DNA from: DATLFQ01 sp035540915
GTDB taxonomy: Bacteria > Actinomycetota > Acidimicrobiia > Acidimicrobiales > GCA-2861595
Direction of reading: 5' to 3'
NCBI GenBank assembly: GCA_035540915.1
Contig: DATLFQ010000032.1
Location: forward strand, 1-16,370
DNA length: 16,370 nucleotides
Part shown: positions 7,975 through 16,059 of the stretch, one piece after another
Numbering within the stretch: the first letter of the stretch is position 1
How the letters are laid out: each line of letters opens with the position of its first letter
Made by a program: the position numbers and the translations under genes
The notes under the pieces: generated by a model
Told to the model about the DNA's origin: nothing
Seen by the model: the letters and a program-made list of their open reading frames with translations, nothing else
The model's database searches: none

Positions 7975-8846
7975 GCCTGGCCTCCAGCACCTGGGTCATC
8001 GGGGCCCGGCCCCGGACCCTCCCGGCCTCGGTGGTGCCGGTGCTGGTGGGCACCGCGGTCGTGGTGGCGGCCGCCGACGGCGAGGTGGTCGCCTGGCGGG
8101 CGGTGGCGGCCCTGGTGGTGGCGGTGGCCATCCAGGTCGGCACCAACTACGCCAACGACTACGCCGACGGGGTGCGGGGCACCGACGACGCCCGGGTCGG
8201 CCCCGTCCGCCTGGTGGCGGCCGGGCTGGCTTCGCCCGCAGCGGTGAAGCGGGCCGCGTTCGTCGCCTTCGCGGTGGCCGGCCTGGCCGGGCTCGCCCTC
8301 GCCGCGGTGGTCGGGCCGGAGCTGATCGTGGTCGGCGCGGCCAGCCTGGCCGCCGGGTGGTTCTACACCGGCGGCCCCCGGCCCTACGGCTACGCCGGGC
8401 TGGGCGAGGTGTTCGTCTTCACCTTCTTCGGTCTGGTGGCCACGGTGGGCTCGGCCTACGTCCACCTGGAGCGGGTCAGCGGGCTGGCCGTGGTGGCGTC
8501 CGTCCCGGTCGGGCTGCTGGCCACGGCGCTGCTGGTGGTCAACAACCTGCGGGACATCCCCACCGACGCCGCGTCGGGCAAGCGGACGCTCGCCGTCCGG
8601 GTCGGCGATCCCGGCACCCGGCTTCTGTACGTGGGCTGCCTGGCCGGCGCCTTCTCCTGCCTGCTGCTCCTGGCCATCGCCCGGCCGGCCGCCCTCCTGG
8701 CCCTCCTCGCCCTGCCACTGGCCCGCCGCCCGGCCCTGGCCATCGGGCGGGGCCTGACCGGCCCGGCCCTGGTGCCGGTCCTGGTCGACACGGGCCGCCT
8801 CCAGCTGGTGTTCGGCCTCCTCCTTGCCCTCGGCATCGCGCTGTAA
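7971..8846 (+). CDS. menA: 1,4-Dihydroxy-2-naphthoate polyprenyltransferase (MenA)
   Basis: A 291-residue UbiA-superfamily integral membrane enzyme that attaches the polyprenyl tail to dihydroxynaphthoate, giving demethylmenaquinone. The first diphosphate/Mg-binding motif is N59-Y-A-N-D63-YAD66, and the second is N191-N-L-R-D195-IPT-D199, followed by the MenA-typical SGKRTLAVRVG. About eight hydrophobic helices can be followed, for example at about 20-35, 44-58, 95-113, 117-130, 145-162, 171-190 and two near the C-terminus. The opening WVIGARPRTLPASVVPVLVGT is characteristic of MenA. The GTG start at 7971 overlaps the menB stop as GTGA. The stop is followed nine bases later by a strong hairpin, so menB-menA is probably a two-gene unit. 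Confidence 0.95.
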   Translation: MSLASSTWVIGARPRTLPASVVPVLVGTAVVVAAADGEVVAWRAVAALVVAVAIQVGTNYANDYADGVRGTDDARVGPVRLVAAGLASPAAVKRAAFVAFAVAGLAGLALAAVVGPELIVVGAASLAAGWFYTGGPRPYGYAGLGEVFVFTFFGLVATVGSAYVHLERVSGLAVVASVPVGLLATALLVVNNLRDIPTDAASGKRTLAVRVGDPGTRLLYVGCLAGAFSCLLLLAIARPAALLALLALPLARRPALAIGRGLTGPALVPVLVDTGRLQLVFGLLLALGIAL

Positions 8847-8854
8847 GCCGCGTG

Positions 8855-8895
8855 TCGAGGAAGTAGCGGGCCGTTTCGGCCCGCTACTTCCTCGA
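8855..8895. terminator. Bidirectional 18-bp hairpin terminator, shared by menA and menH ends
   Basis: A perfect 18-bp inverted repeat (TCGAGGAAGTAGCGGGCC at 8855-8872, complement at 8878-8895) surrounds a GTTTC loop. It begins nine bases after the menA stop. On the minus strand its first arm contains the last three sense codons and the stop of menH. No T-run follows on either side. Position between two convergent genes and the perfect stem make termination the likeliest role. Confidence 0.8.
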
Positions 8896-9594
8896 GAGCG
8901 CGTCCAGGAAGGCGGCGGGGCGTTCCAGGTGGCAGGCGTGGCCGGCGCCGGGGACGGTGCGGAGGGTGGCGTTGGGGCCGATGGCGGCGACCAGGCGGGA
9001 GGCGAGGCCGCGGTAGCGGTCGTCGCGCTCGCCGGCCATCACCAGGACCGGCATGGCCAGCTCGGGCAGGCGGTCCCACAGGGCGGCCTGAGCACCCAGG
9101 CCCAGGCTGCGCAGCGCGCCGGCCAGGCCGGCGGCCGTGTTCTCCCGGCGGGCCTTGACGCCGGCCGCGCCTGCGGGGAGGCCGGCGAACAGCGGCTGGG
9201 CCAGCCAGCGGTCCAGGAAGGCGTCGAGGCCCTCCTCCTCCAGCGAGCGGGCCAGCGCGTCGTCGGCGGCGCGCCGGGCGGCCCGCTCGGCCGGGTCGTC
9301 CAGACCGGCGGTGGTGCTGACCAGGACCAACCGCTCGACCAGCTCCGGCCGGGCCAGGGCCAGGTGCAGGGCGACCCGACCGCCCAGCGAGTAGCCGAGG
9401 TAGGTGGCCCGGCCGCCGGCGGCAGCCGCGTGATCGGCCGCCGCCTCCAGGCCGGCCGGTGCCACCGGGGCGGGCCCGTGCCCCGGCAGATCGGGAGCCA
9501 AGATCTCGTCGAAGGCGGCGGCCAGCGCCGGTACCAGCGGGTCGAACGACCGGCCGGTCTGGGTGAAGCCGTGCAGCAGCACCAGCCGGGCCAT
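8884..9594 (-). CDS. menH: Alpha/beta hydrolase, probable SHCHC synthase (MenH)
   Basis: A 236-residue alpha/beta-hydrolase. In this setting it probably eliminates pyruvate from SEPHCHC, the MenD product, to give SHCHC. The opening LVLLHGFTQTGRSFDPL has the HGF oxyanion segment. The nucleophile elbow is GYSLGG with S69, the acid is D191 in GERD, and the base is H219 in GAGHACHLERP. LAPDLPGHG and GYSLGGRVALHLAL are typical of MenH rather than of lipases or haloperoxidases, but many hydrolases share this fold, so the neighbours carry much of the assignment. The ATG at 9594 starts right at the first strand. The in-frame extension to 9648 is basic and overlaps menD. The start lies five bases from the menD start on the other strand. 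Confidence 0.82.
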   Translation of the reverse strand: MARLVLLHGFTQTGRSFDPLVPALAAAFDEILAPDLPGHGPAPVAPAGLEAAADHAAAAGGRATYLGYSLGGRVALHLALARPELVERLVLVSTTAGLDDPAERAARRAADDALARSLEEEGLDAFLDRWLAQPLFAGLPAGAAGVKARRENTAAGLAGALRSLGLGAQAALWDRLPELAMPVLVMAGERDDRYRGLASRLVAAIGPNATLRTVPGAGHACHLERPAAFLDALSRK

Positions 9595-9599
9595 CGGGG

Positions 9600-11297
9600 G
9601 TGAACCTACAGGCGACCTTCGCCGCCACCCTGGTCGACGAGTGGGCACGCGGCGGCGTGACCCACGCGGTCGTGGCGCCCGGCTCGCGCTCGACCCCGCT
9701 GGCCCTGGCCCTGGCCGCCGACCCCCGCATCGTGACGACGGTGGTGCTCGACGAGCGGGGCGCCGGCTTCGCCGGCCTGGGCCTCGGCCTGGCCGCCGGT
9801 CGCCCTGCGGTGGTGCTCACCACGAGCGGCACCGCGGCCGTGAACCTGCACCCGGCGGTGGTCGAGGCGCACCACGCCCGTGTGCCGCTGCTGGTGTGCA
9901 CCGCCGACCGGCCGCCCGAGCTGCACCACGTCGGCGCGCCGCAGACCATCGAGCAGGAGCGCCTGTTCTTCGGTGTCGTGCGCTGGGTGGCGGCACCCGG
10001 CGTGGCCGATGCCGAGGCGGCGGGCACCTGGCGCTCGCTCGCCGCCCGCGCCCTGGCCGAGACCACCGGGCACCCGAGCGGCCCGGGCCCGGTGCACCTG
10101 GACCTGGCCTTCCGCGAGCCGCTGGTGGGCGAAGCCGGCCCCCTGCTGACGGGCCGGCCCGGCGGCCGGCCCTGGCACCGGGTGGCGCCGGCCGTGCCGC
10201 CGCCCGCCGACGACCTGGTGGCGGAGCTGGCCGGCCGCCAGCTGGCCCGCGGCGTGATCGTGGCCGCCGGCCGGGCCGGCGATCCGGCCGCCGTGCACGA
10301 CCTGGCCGCGGTGCTGGGCTGGCCGGTGCTGGCCGATCCCCGGTCGGGGTGCCGGGTGCCGGCCCCGGCGACGGTGGCCGCCGCCGACGCCCTGCTGCGC
10401 TCGCCAAGCTTCGCGGCGGCCCACCGGCCCGAGGTGGTGCTGCAACTGGGCGGCCTGCCCGCGTCCCGAGTGGTCGGCGAGTGGCTGGCGACCAGCGGTG
10501 CCGACCACTACCTGGTCGACCCCGACGGCGCCTGGCCCGATCCGGCCCGCACGGCGGCGGTGGCCGCCCGCTGCGACCCGACCGAGCTGGCCCGCCGGGT
10601 CGCCGCCGAGGCGGCCGGCCCGCGGGCCACCGACGCCGGCTGGCTGGCGTCGTGGCGGGCGGCCGAGGACGCCGCTCAGCGGGCGTTCGACCGGGTGCTG
10701 GCGGCCGAGGACGGCCCCACCGAGCCCGCCGTGGCCAGGCGCCTGGCCGCCGCGGTGCCCGGCGGGGCGACGCTGGTCGTGTCGTCGTCGATGCCGGTAC
10801 GCGACCTGGAGTGGTACGCCGCCCCCCGGACCGGGCTGCGGGTCCTGGCCAACCGGGGGGCCAACGGCATCGACGGCGTGGCCTCGACCGCCCTCGGCGT
10901 GGCCCTGGCCGGCCCGGCTCCGACGGTGGCACTGCTGGGGGACCTGGCCCTCCTCCACGACGCCACCGGGCTCCTCGCCCTCGGCCAGGTCCGTGCCGAC
11001 CTCACCGTGGTGGTGGTGGACAACGACGGCGGAGGCATCTTCTCGTTCCTGCCCCAGGCGGCGCAGCTGGCGCCGGACCGCTTCGAGCGGCTGCTGGGCA
11101 CCCCGCACGGGCTGGACCTGGTGGCGGTGGCCCGGGCGTTCGGCGTGCCCGCCGAACGGGTCGCCGACCTGGACGCCGTCGCGGCGGCGGTCGCCACCCC
11201 CGGGCCCAAGGTGGTCGTGGTGGCCACGGACCGCCGGGCCAACGTCGTCGCCCACGACCGCCTGCACGCGGCGGTGGCTGCCGCGCTCGACGACTGA
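9600..11297 (+). CDS. menD: SEPHCHC synthase (MenD), thiamine diphosphate enzyme
   Basis: A 565-residue ThDP-dependent enzyme of normal MenD length. It joins 2-oxoglutarate (after decarboxylation) to isochorismate to give SEPHCHC, the committed menaquinone step. The start LQATFAATLVDEWARGGV and VVAPGSRSTPLALAL (24-38) are diagnostic. E52 in LDERGAGF is the glutamate expected to activate the cofactor. LTTSGTAAVNLHPAVVEAHH is conserved, as is FGVVRW. The ThDP/Mg site near the C-terminus is G447-D448-L followed by N475-DGGGIFSFLPQ. The GTG at 9600 fits the family N-terminus. It has no spaced Shine-Dalgarno sequence, since the G-run touches the start codon. It is divergent from menH (five bases between starts) and convergent with ppc (20 bases between stops). 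Confidence 0.96.
   Translation: MNLQATFAATLVDEWARGGVTHAVVAPGSRSTPLALALAADPRIVTTVVLDERGAGFAGLGLGLAAGRPAVVLTTSGTAAVNLHPAVVEAHHARVPLLVCTADRPPELHHVGAPQTIEQERLFFGVVRWVAAPGVADAEAAGTWRSLAARALAETTGHPSGPGPVHLDLAFREPLVGEAGPLLTGRPGGRPWHRVAPAVPPPADDLVAELAGRQLARGVIVAAGRAGDPAAVHDLAAVLGWPVLADPRSGCRVPAPATVAAADALLRSPSFAAAHRPEVVLQLGGLPASRVVGEWLATSGADHYLVDPDGAWPDPARTAAVAARCDPTELARRVAAEAAGPRATDAGWLASWRAAEDAAQRAFDRVLAAEDGPTEPAVARRLAAAVPGGATLVVSSSMPVRDLEWYAAPRTGLRVLANRGANGIDGVASTALGVALAGPAPTVALLGDLALLHDATGLLALGQVRADLTVVVVDNDGGGIFSFLPQAAQLAPDRFERLLGTPHGLDLVAVARAFGVPAERVADLDAVAAAVATPGPKVVVVATDRRANVVAHDRLHAAVAAALDD
9603..9608 (-). promoter_or_regulatory. Candidate -10 element for menH
   Basis: On the minus strand TAGGTT fits TANNNT and ends eight bases before the menH ATG at 9594, consistent with a leaderless or near-leaderless message. 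It occupies codons 2-3 of menD on the opposite strand. No -35 is evident. Confidence 0.3.
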
Positions 11298-11317
11298 AGG
11301 CGCGGCCCGCCTGGCCT

Positions 11318-14050
11318 CTAGCCCGTGTTCTGCAGCCCGGCGGCGATGCCGTTCACGGTGAGCAGCAGGGCCCGGCGGAGCTCGGGGGAGTCGTCGTCGG
11401 TGGTGCGCAGCCGGGCCAGCAGGCCGGCCTGGAGGTAGCAGAGGGGATCGAGGTAGGGGCGGCGGGCGTCCAGCCGCTGCTGCAGGACCGGGTCGTGGTC
11501 CAGCAGGCGCCGCTGACCGGTCAGCAGCAGGACCTCCTCCACGGTGCGGTGGTACTCCTCGGTCACCACTGCGAACACGTGGTGCAACGACGGGTCGACC
11601 AGCGTGTCGACGTAGTGGCGGGCGATGGCCAGATCGGTCTTGAACAGCGTCTGCTCGACGTTGGCCACGAACGTCCGGAAGAAGTGCCAGCCGCCGTGCA
11701 TGGCCGCCAGCGTGCCGGCCAGGCCGGACCGGCGTGCCTCGGTTAGCCCGCTGCCCAGCCCGAACCAGCCCGGCACCGTCTGGCGGGACTGAGTCCAGCC
11801 GAAGACCCACGGGATCGCCCGCAGCGAGGCCAGCCCCCGGACGCCGTCCCGGGTCGCCGGCCGCGAGCCGATGTTCAACAGCCCGAGCGAGTCGACCGGC
11901 GTGGAGGCGTAGAAGTAGTCCTCCAGGTCGGGCGACGAGGCGAACGCCCGGTAGGCGGTCGCCGCCGCGCCGGACACGATTTCCATCGCCTGGTCCCACT
12001 CGGCCAGCACCTCGTCGGACAGGCGGGAGGTGCGGTGCAGCAGCGAGCCGTCGAGCAGGGCGGCCAGGGCGGCCTCCAGGTTGTGGCGGGCGAGCGCGGG
12101 GAGGCCGTACTTGTAGGAGATGACCTCGCCCTGCTCGGTCATCTTCATCAGACCCTCGAGGGTGCCGAAGGGCTGGGCCAGGATGGCGTCGTGGGTGGGC
12201 CCGCCGCCCCGGCCCACGGTGCCGCCCCGGCCGTGAAACAGCCGGAGGACCACCCCGTGGCGGCCGGTCACGTCCCGGAGCGCCCGCTGCGCCTTGTGGA
12301 TGTGCCACTGCGAGGTGGTGATGCCGGACTCCTTGTTGGAGTCCGAGTAGCCGAGCATCACCTCCTGGACGTCGTCGCGCAGCGCCACCAGCCGCCGGTA
12401 CGTCGGGTCGGCCAGCAGCGTGTCGAGGACGGAGCCGGCCCGGACGAGGTCGTCCACCGTCTCGAAGAGGGGGACGAACCCGAGCCGGGCCACGCCGCGG
12501 TGCACGTCGACCAGCCCGGCCTCCCGGGCCAGGACGGCGGCCGCGAGCACGTCGTCGGCGCCCCGGGTGTGCGACAGCACGAAGCTCTCGATGACGTCCT
12601 CGCCGTAGCGGTCCTTGGCCGCCCGCACCGCGGCGAAGACCGCCAGCGTGGCCGCCTCGACCGGCGGCAGGACCGCGGCCGGCGAGGCCAGCGGCCGGCG
12701 GCTGGCCAGCTCGGCGGCCAGGAGCGTGGTGCGGGCCGGCCGGTCCAGGCGGTCGTAGGGGTCGGACTCGGTGCCCAGCTCGTCGAACAGGTGGCGCAGC
12801 ACGGCGTGATGGGCCGCCGCGTGCTCGCGGATGTCCATGGTGGCCAGGTGGAACCCGCTGGCGGCAGCCATCCGGATGGCGCGCCGCAACGAGCCCTGGG
12901 CCACCAGCGAGCCGCGATTGGCCAGCAGGGACGACTCCATGAGGGCGAGTTCGTCGAGGAACTGGCCGATGCGGGCGTAGTCGTGGCCCGGCACGTGGTC
13001 CGCGCCGTCGGCGATCCGGGCCGCCGTGTGGCGCAGCCGCTCGAGGATGTACGCGCACTTGCGGCGGTACGGCTCGGATGCGAAGGGCCCGTCCGGCGCC
13101 CCCGGGTTGTCGGGCAGCGCCGTGGCGTCGGCGGCGAGGCTGGCCGTCAGCTCCGCCGAGCACGGCACCACCTGGGTGGACGAGCTGAGGTCCCACATCA
13201 GGTGTTGGACCTCGGCCGTCAGGTTGGCCATGGCCCGCACGTGCTGTGCGGCCAGCGTGGACAACGTCACGGCCGGCGTGATGCTGGGGTTGCCGTCGCG
13301 GTCGCCGCCCACCCAGGTGCCGAGGCGGACCGGCCGGGCATCCCGGGCCAGGCGGTGACCGAGGCGCTCCAGCTCCACCTCCAGGTCCTCCACCAGATCG
13401 GGCACCACGGTGCGGGCCAGCTCGTCGAGGTGGAAGAGCACCGCGCTGGCCTCGTCGGCCGGCTCGGGCGCCCGCTGGCGCAGCTCGTCGGTCTGCCAGA
13501 CCAGCGCCACCAGCTCGGCCAGGCGCCGGTCGATGCGGGCGCGCGCCGTCGGGCCGGCCGCCGAGGCCCGCTCCTGGACCAGCTCGGCCATGGTGCGCAG
13601 CTTGGCCAGGATCGACCGCCGGGCGGCCTCCGTCGGGTGCGCGGTGAACACGGGCCGCAGCTCAAGCCGGCCCAGGACGGCGGCCAGCAGCTGGGGGTCC
13701 ACCTCCTCGGTGGCGAGCCGGTCGACCGTGCGGCGCAACGACGTGCCGGCCGCCTCGGACTCGCCCGCCAGCTGGGAGGCCCGGTCCACCTGCTGCGCCA
13801 GGTTGGCCAGGTAAAACGAGGTCGAGAGCGCCCGCGACAGCCGGGCCGCCACCTCGGGCTCGACGCCGGCCAGCACGGCCGCGGCCGGCTGGTTGCGCAG
13901 CCGCTGCAGCAGCCAGAGCACCTCGGGTTCCTCCTGCTCGGCCAGGCACAGGTCGAACAGGGCGGCCAGCGGCGTGTCGGCGGGAGTCGACGAGCCGGTG
14001 GCCAGCAGGACCTCCAGGTCTCCTCGCAACTGGTCCGACGGCGCGGTCAT
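11318..14050 (-). CDS. ppc: Phosphoenolpyruvate carboxylase
   Basis: A 910-residue bacterial-type PEP carboxylase that makes oxaloacetate from PEP and bicarbonate, an anaplerotic cytosolic reaction. All family landmarks are present: FTAHPTEAARRSI with catalytic H138, WVGGDRDGNPSITP (246-259), LGYSDSNKESGITTSQW (about 565-581), the mobile loop RLFHGRGGTVGRGGGPTHD (about 600-618), GEVISYKYG, and the invariant C-terminal QNTG. The plant N-terminal phosphorylation region is absent, as expected in bacteria. The ATG at 14050 was chosen; an in-frame GTG at 14068 would add only six residues. It is the last gene after menG-menF, 39 bases beyond the menF stop on the same strand, and likely shares their transcript. 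It ends tail-to-tail with menD. Confidence 0.97.
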   Translation of the reverse strand: MTAPSDQLRGDLEVLLATGSSTPADTPLAALFDLCLAEQEEPEVLWLLQRLRNQPAAAVLAGVEPEVAARLSRALSTSFYLANLAQQVDRASQLAGESEAAGTSLRRTVDRLATEEVDPQLLAAVLGRLELRPVFTAHPTEAARRSILAKLRTMAELVQERASAAGPTARARIDRRLAELVALVWQTDELRQRAPEPADEASAVLFHLDELARTVVPDLVEDLEVELERLGHRLARDARPVRLGTWVGGDRDGNPSITPAVTLSTLAAQHVRAMANLTAEVQHLMWDLSSSTQVVPCSAELTASLAADATALPDNPGAPDGPFASEPYRRKCAYILERLRHTAARIADGADHVPGHDYARIGQFLDELALMESSLLANRGSLVAQGSLRRAIRMAAASGFHLATMDIREHAAAHHAVLRHLFDELGTESDPYDRLDRPARTTLLAAELASRRPLASPAAVLPPVEAATLAVFAAVRAAKDRYGEDVIESFVLSHTRGADDVLAAAVLAREAGLVDVHRGVARLGFVPLFETVDDLVRAGSVLDTLLADPTYRRLVALRDDVQEVMLGYSDSNKESGITTSQWHIHKAQRALRDVTGRHGVVLRLFHGRGGTVGRGGGPTHDAILAQPFGTLEGLMKMTEQGEVISYKYGLPALARHNLEAALAALLDGSLLHRTSRLSDEVLAEWDQAMEIVSGAAATAYRAFASSPDLEDYFYASTPVDSLGLLNIGSRPATRDGVRGLASLRAIPWVFGWTQSRQTVPGWFGLGSGLTEARRSGLAGTLAAMHGGWHFFRTFVANVEQTLFKTDLAIARHYVDTLVDPSLHHVFAVVTEEYHRTVEEVLLLTGQRRLLDHDPVLQQRLDARRPYLDPLCYLQAGLLARLRTTDDDSPELRRALLLTVNGIAAGLQNTG

Positions 14051-14089
14051 CGCCGGCCAGTCAACCACCGCAGCCCGGACCGCCGGTTC

Positions 14090-15304
14090 CTAGGGGCGGA
14101 CGACGGCGGCCAGCAGGGCCTGGAGCTTGAGCTGGGTCTCGGCCAGCTCCGCCTCGGGGGTCGAGTCGGCCACGACCCCGACGCCGGCCAGGAGGCGGGC
14201 CCGGCAGCCGTCGACCTCGGCCGAGCGGATCCCCACCGCCCAGTCCCCGTCGCCGCGGGAGTCCATCCAGCCGACCGGGCCCGCGTAGCGGCCCCGGTCG
14301 AGGCCCTCGTTGGCGGCCAGCCAGGCCAGCGCCGGGCCCGTGGGAGTGCCGGCCACCGCCGGGGTGGGGTGCAGCCGCCGGGCCAGGGCCAGTGCCGACG
14401 GGGCCGGCTCGGACAGCCGCCCGGTCACCAGCGTGCCGAGGTGGGACACGTTGCGCAGCGGGACGATCGACGGCGTGGCCGGGACGTGCAGCTCGCCGCA
14501 GGCCGGCGCCAGCACGGCGGCCACCGCGTCGACCACCAGGCGGTGCTCCTCGCGGTCCTTGGCCGACGCCAGGAGCCCCTCGGCTGCCCTGGCGTCGACG
14601 ACCGGGTCGCCCGAGCGGGGGATGGTGCCGGCCAGCGGGTGGGATTGCACCTCGCGGCCGCGGCGGCCGACCAGCAGCTCGGGGCTGGCGCCGACGAACC
14701 CCTCCACCGAGAACAGCAGGCACGACGGGTACAGCGCCCGCAGCCGGGCCACGACGTCCAGGGGCAGGATGGGGCGGTTGGCCTCCACCACCACCTCGCG
14801 CGCCAGGACCACCTTGTGCAGGCGCCCCTCGACCACCTCGTCGACCGCCCGGCGGGCGATGTCGCACCACTCGGCGTGGGGTCGCGACGCCCGCAGCTCG
14901 AAGGCGTCGGGCGGCTGGCGGGCGGCGGGGCCGGGCTGGGCCGGCGCCGCCCCCCCGATCGTCGTCATCCAGACCGTGCCCCCGGGGTGGCGGCCGAGCA
15001 CCGTCCTGGGGACGATCACCTCGCCCGTCGCCGCCCGGTCGAAAGGCAGGGCGCCGATGACCACGGGGCCGCACCCGGGGAGGCCGACCTCGTCCTCGGT
15101 GGCGATGGCGGCCAGCGCCGCCTCCGCCTCGGCGGCGGGGAGGCGCAGCGCGACGCCGCGGCCGGCCAGGCCGCATCCCTCCCGTTCGACCAGCACGCCC
15201 TCGTCACCGGCGAACGCCAGCAGGTCGGCGCCCGGGTTGTCCAGGGCCACGGTCCGGGCCCGGAGGCCCTGGGCCAGGCCGGCGACGCCGGCGCCGGCGC
15301 TCAC
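14090..15304 (-). CDS. menF: Isochorismate synthase (MenF)
   Basis: A 404-residue chorismate-binding enzyme, single-domain as in MenF/EntC, converting chorismate to isochorismate at the entrance of the menaquinone pathway. The C-terminal catalytic domain starts near residue 140. It contains HKVVLAREV with the general base K164, LFSVEGFVGASPELL with E209, HPLAGTIPRSGDP (222-234), AKDREEHRLVVDAV, and the isochorismate-synthase stretch HPTPAVAGTPTGPAL, then GPVGWMD and GVGVVADSTPEAE near the Mg site. The N-terminal 140 residues are poorly conserved, as usual. The GTG at 15304 overlaps the menG stop as GTGA, which argues for coupled translation. The GTP-AG(T) pattern and the men context argue against anthranilate or salicylate synthase. 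A direct role in siderophore synthesis is not suggested by the neighbours. Confidence 0.93.
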   Translation of the reverse strand: MSAGAGVAGLAQGLRARTVALDNPGADLLAFAGDEGVLVEREGCGLAGRGVALRLPAAEAEAALAAIATEDEVGLPGCGPVVIGALPFDRAATGEVIVPRTVLGRHPGGTVWMTTIGGAAPAQPGPAARQPPDAFELRASRPHAEWCDIARRAVDEVVEGRLHKVVLAREVVVEANRPILPLDVVARLRALYPSCLLFSVEGFVGASPELLVGRRGREVQSHPLAGTIPRSGDPVVDARAAEGLLASAKDREEHRLVVDAVAAVLAPACGELHVPATPSIVPLRNVSHLGTLVTGRLSEPAPSALALARRLHPTPAVAGTPTGPALAWLAANEGLDRGRYAGPVGWMDSRGDGDWAVGIRSAEVDGCRARLLAGVGVVADSTPEAELAETQLKLQALLAAVVRP

Positions 15305-16059
15305 GGTGCGGCCCGCCGCGTGGCGGTCACCAGTTGCGCGATGCCGGTGCTGAGCAGGCGGCGCTCGACCGCCTCGAAGCCCTTGTCCCGCAGCAGGTCC
15401 AGCATGACCGGCACCTCGGGCAGGTAGGCCACCGAGCGCGGCAGGTACGAGTAGGCCGCCCGGTCGGAGAGCCACCCGCCGACGACCGGTACCACCTTGC
15501 CGAAGTACAGCCCGTGGCCCGCCCGCAGCACGGGATTCGCCGGCTCGGCCACCTCCAGCAGGGCCAGGCGGCCCCCCGGGCGCAGCACGCGGGCCGCCTC
15601 GGCGAAGAACCGGTCCAAGTCGACGAAGTTGCGCAGGGCGAACCCGCAGGTGAGGCCGTCGGCGGCGGCCGCCGGTACCGGGAGGGCGAGCGCGTCGGCC
15701 TGCACCAGGGGCGCGGCGGTCCGGGCGTGGCTCAGCATCCCCAGCGCCATGTCGATGCCCACCGCCCGCATCCCGCGGCCCTGCAGCTCGCGGCACAGGT
15801 CGCCGGTCCCGGCGGCGACGTCGAGCACCACCGACCCGGGCGGCAGGCCGAGCGCGCCCACGGTGCGCCGGCGCCAGCCGACGTCCATGCCGAAGGTCAG
15901 CAGGCGGTTGACCCGGTCGTAGCGCGGGGCGATGGCGTCGAACATCGACCGCACGGCCGCCACCTTGGCCTCGCCCTCGGGCAGTGCCGGCGTCCCCGCC
16001 GAGCCCGCGGTCGCCGTGGCGGACGCCTTCACCCGTCGCACACTACGGCTGCCGGCCAT
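15301..16059 (-). CDS. menG: Demethylmenaquinone methyltransferase (MenG/UbiE)
   Basis: A 252-residue class I SAM-dependent methyltransferase of the UbiE/COQ5 family that would methylate demethylmenaquinone, the last pathway step. Evidence includes MFDAIAPRYDRVNRLLTFGMDVGWR (39-63, in family style), SAM motif I DVAAGTGDL (80-88), acidic GIDMALGML (101-109), QADALALPVP, GFALRNFVDLDRFFAEAARVLRPGGRLALLE (139-169), YFGKVVPVVGGWLSDRAAYSYLPRSV, and GFEAVERRLLSTGIAQLVTA. The first about 30 residues are not conserved, so the start is uncertain. ATG 16059 overlaps the upstream zinc-ribbon gene by 17 bases, whereas in-frame GTGs at 16041 and 16032 would avoid overlap. It overlaps menF by four bases downstream. 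Confidence 0.93.
   Translation of the reverse strand: MAGSRSVRRVKASATATAGSAGTPALPEGEAKVAAVRSMFDAIAPRYDRVNRLLTFGMDVGWRRRTVGALGLPPGSVVLDVAAGTGDLCRELQGRGMRAVGIDMALGMLSHARTAAPLVQADALALPVPAAAADGLTCGFALRNFVDLDRFFAEAARVLRPGGRLALLEVAEPANPVLRAGHGLYFGKVVPVVGGWLSDRAAYSYLPRSVAYLPEVPVMLDLLRDKGFEAVERRLLSTGIAQLVTATRRAAP

Noticed and set aside
11298..11312. Short inverted repeat between the menD and ppc stops as a terminator
   Set aside because: Only a 5-bp stem with a 5-base loop and no T-run; too weak to call in DNA of this GC content.
9606..13196. Minus-strand open frame of about 1196 codons across menD and part of ppc
   Set aside because: Out of frame with ppc and antisense to menD; low-complexity Arg/Gly/Pro composition.
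12035..15427. Very long plus-strand open frame (about 1130 codons) opposite ppc, menF and menG
   Set aside because: It is antisense to three well-supported enzymes; the product is Arg/Gln/Gly/His-rich without any domain, as expected from stop-poor high-GC antisense frames.
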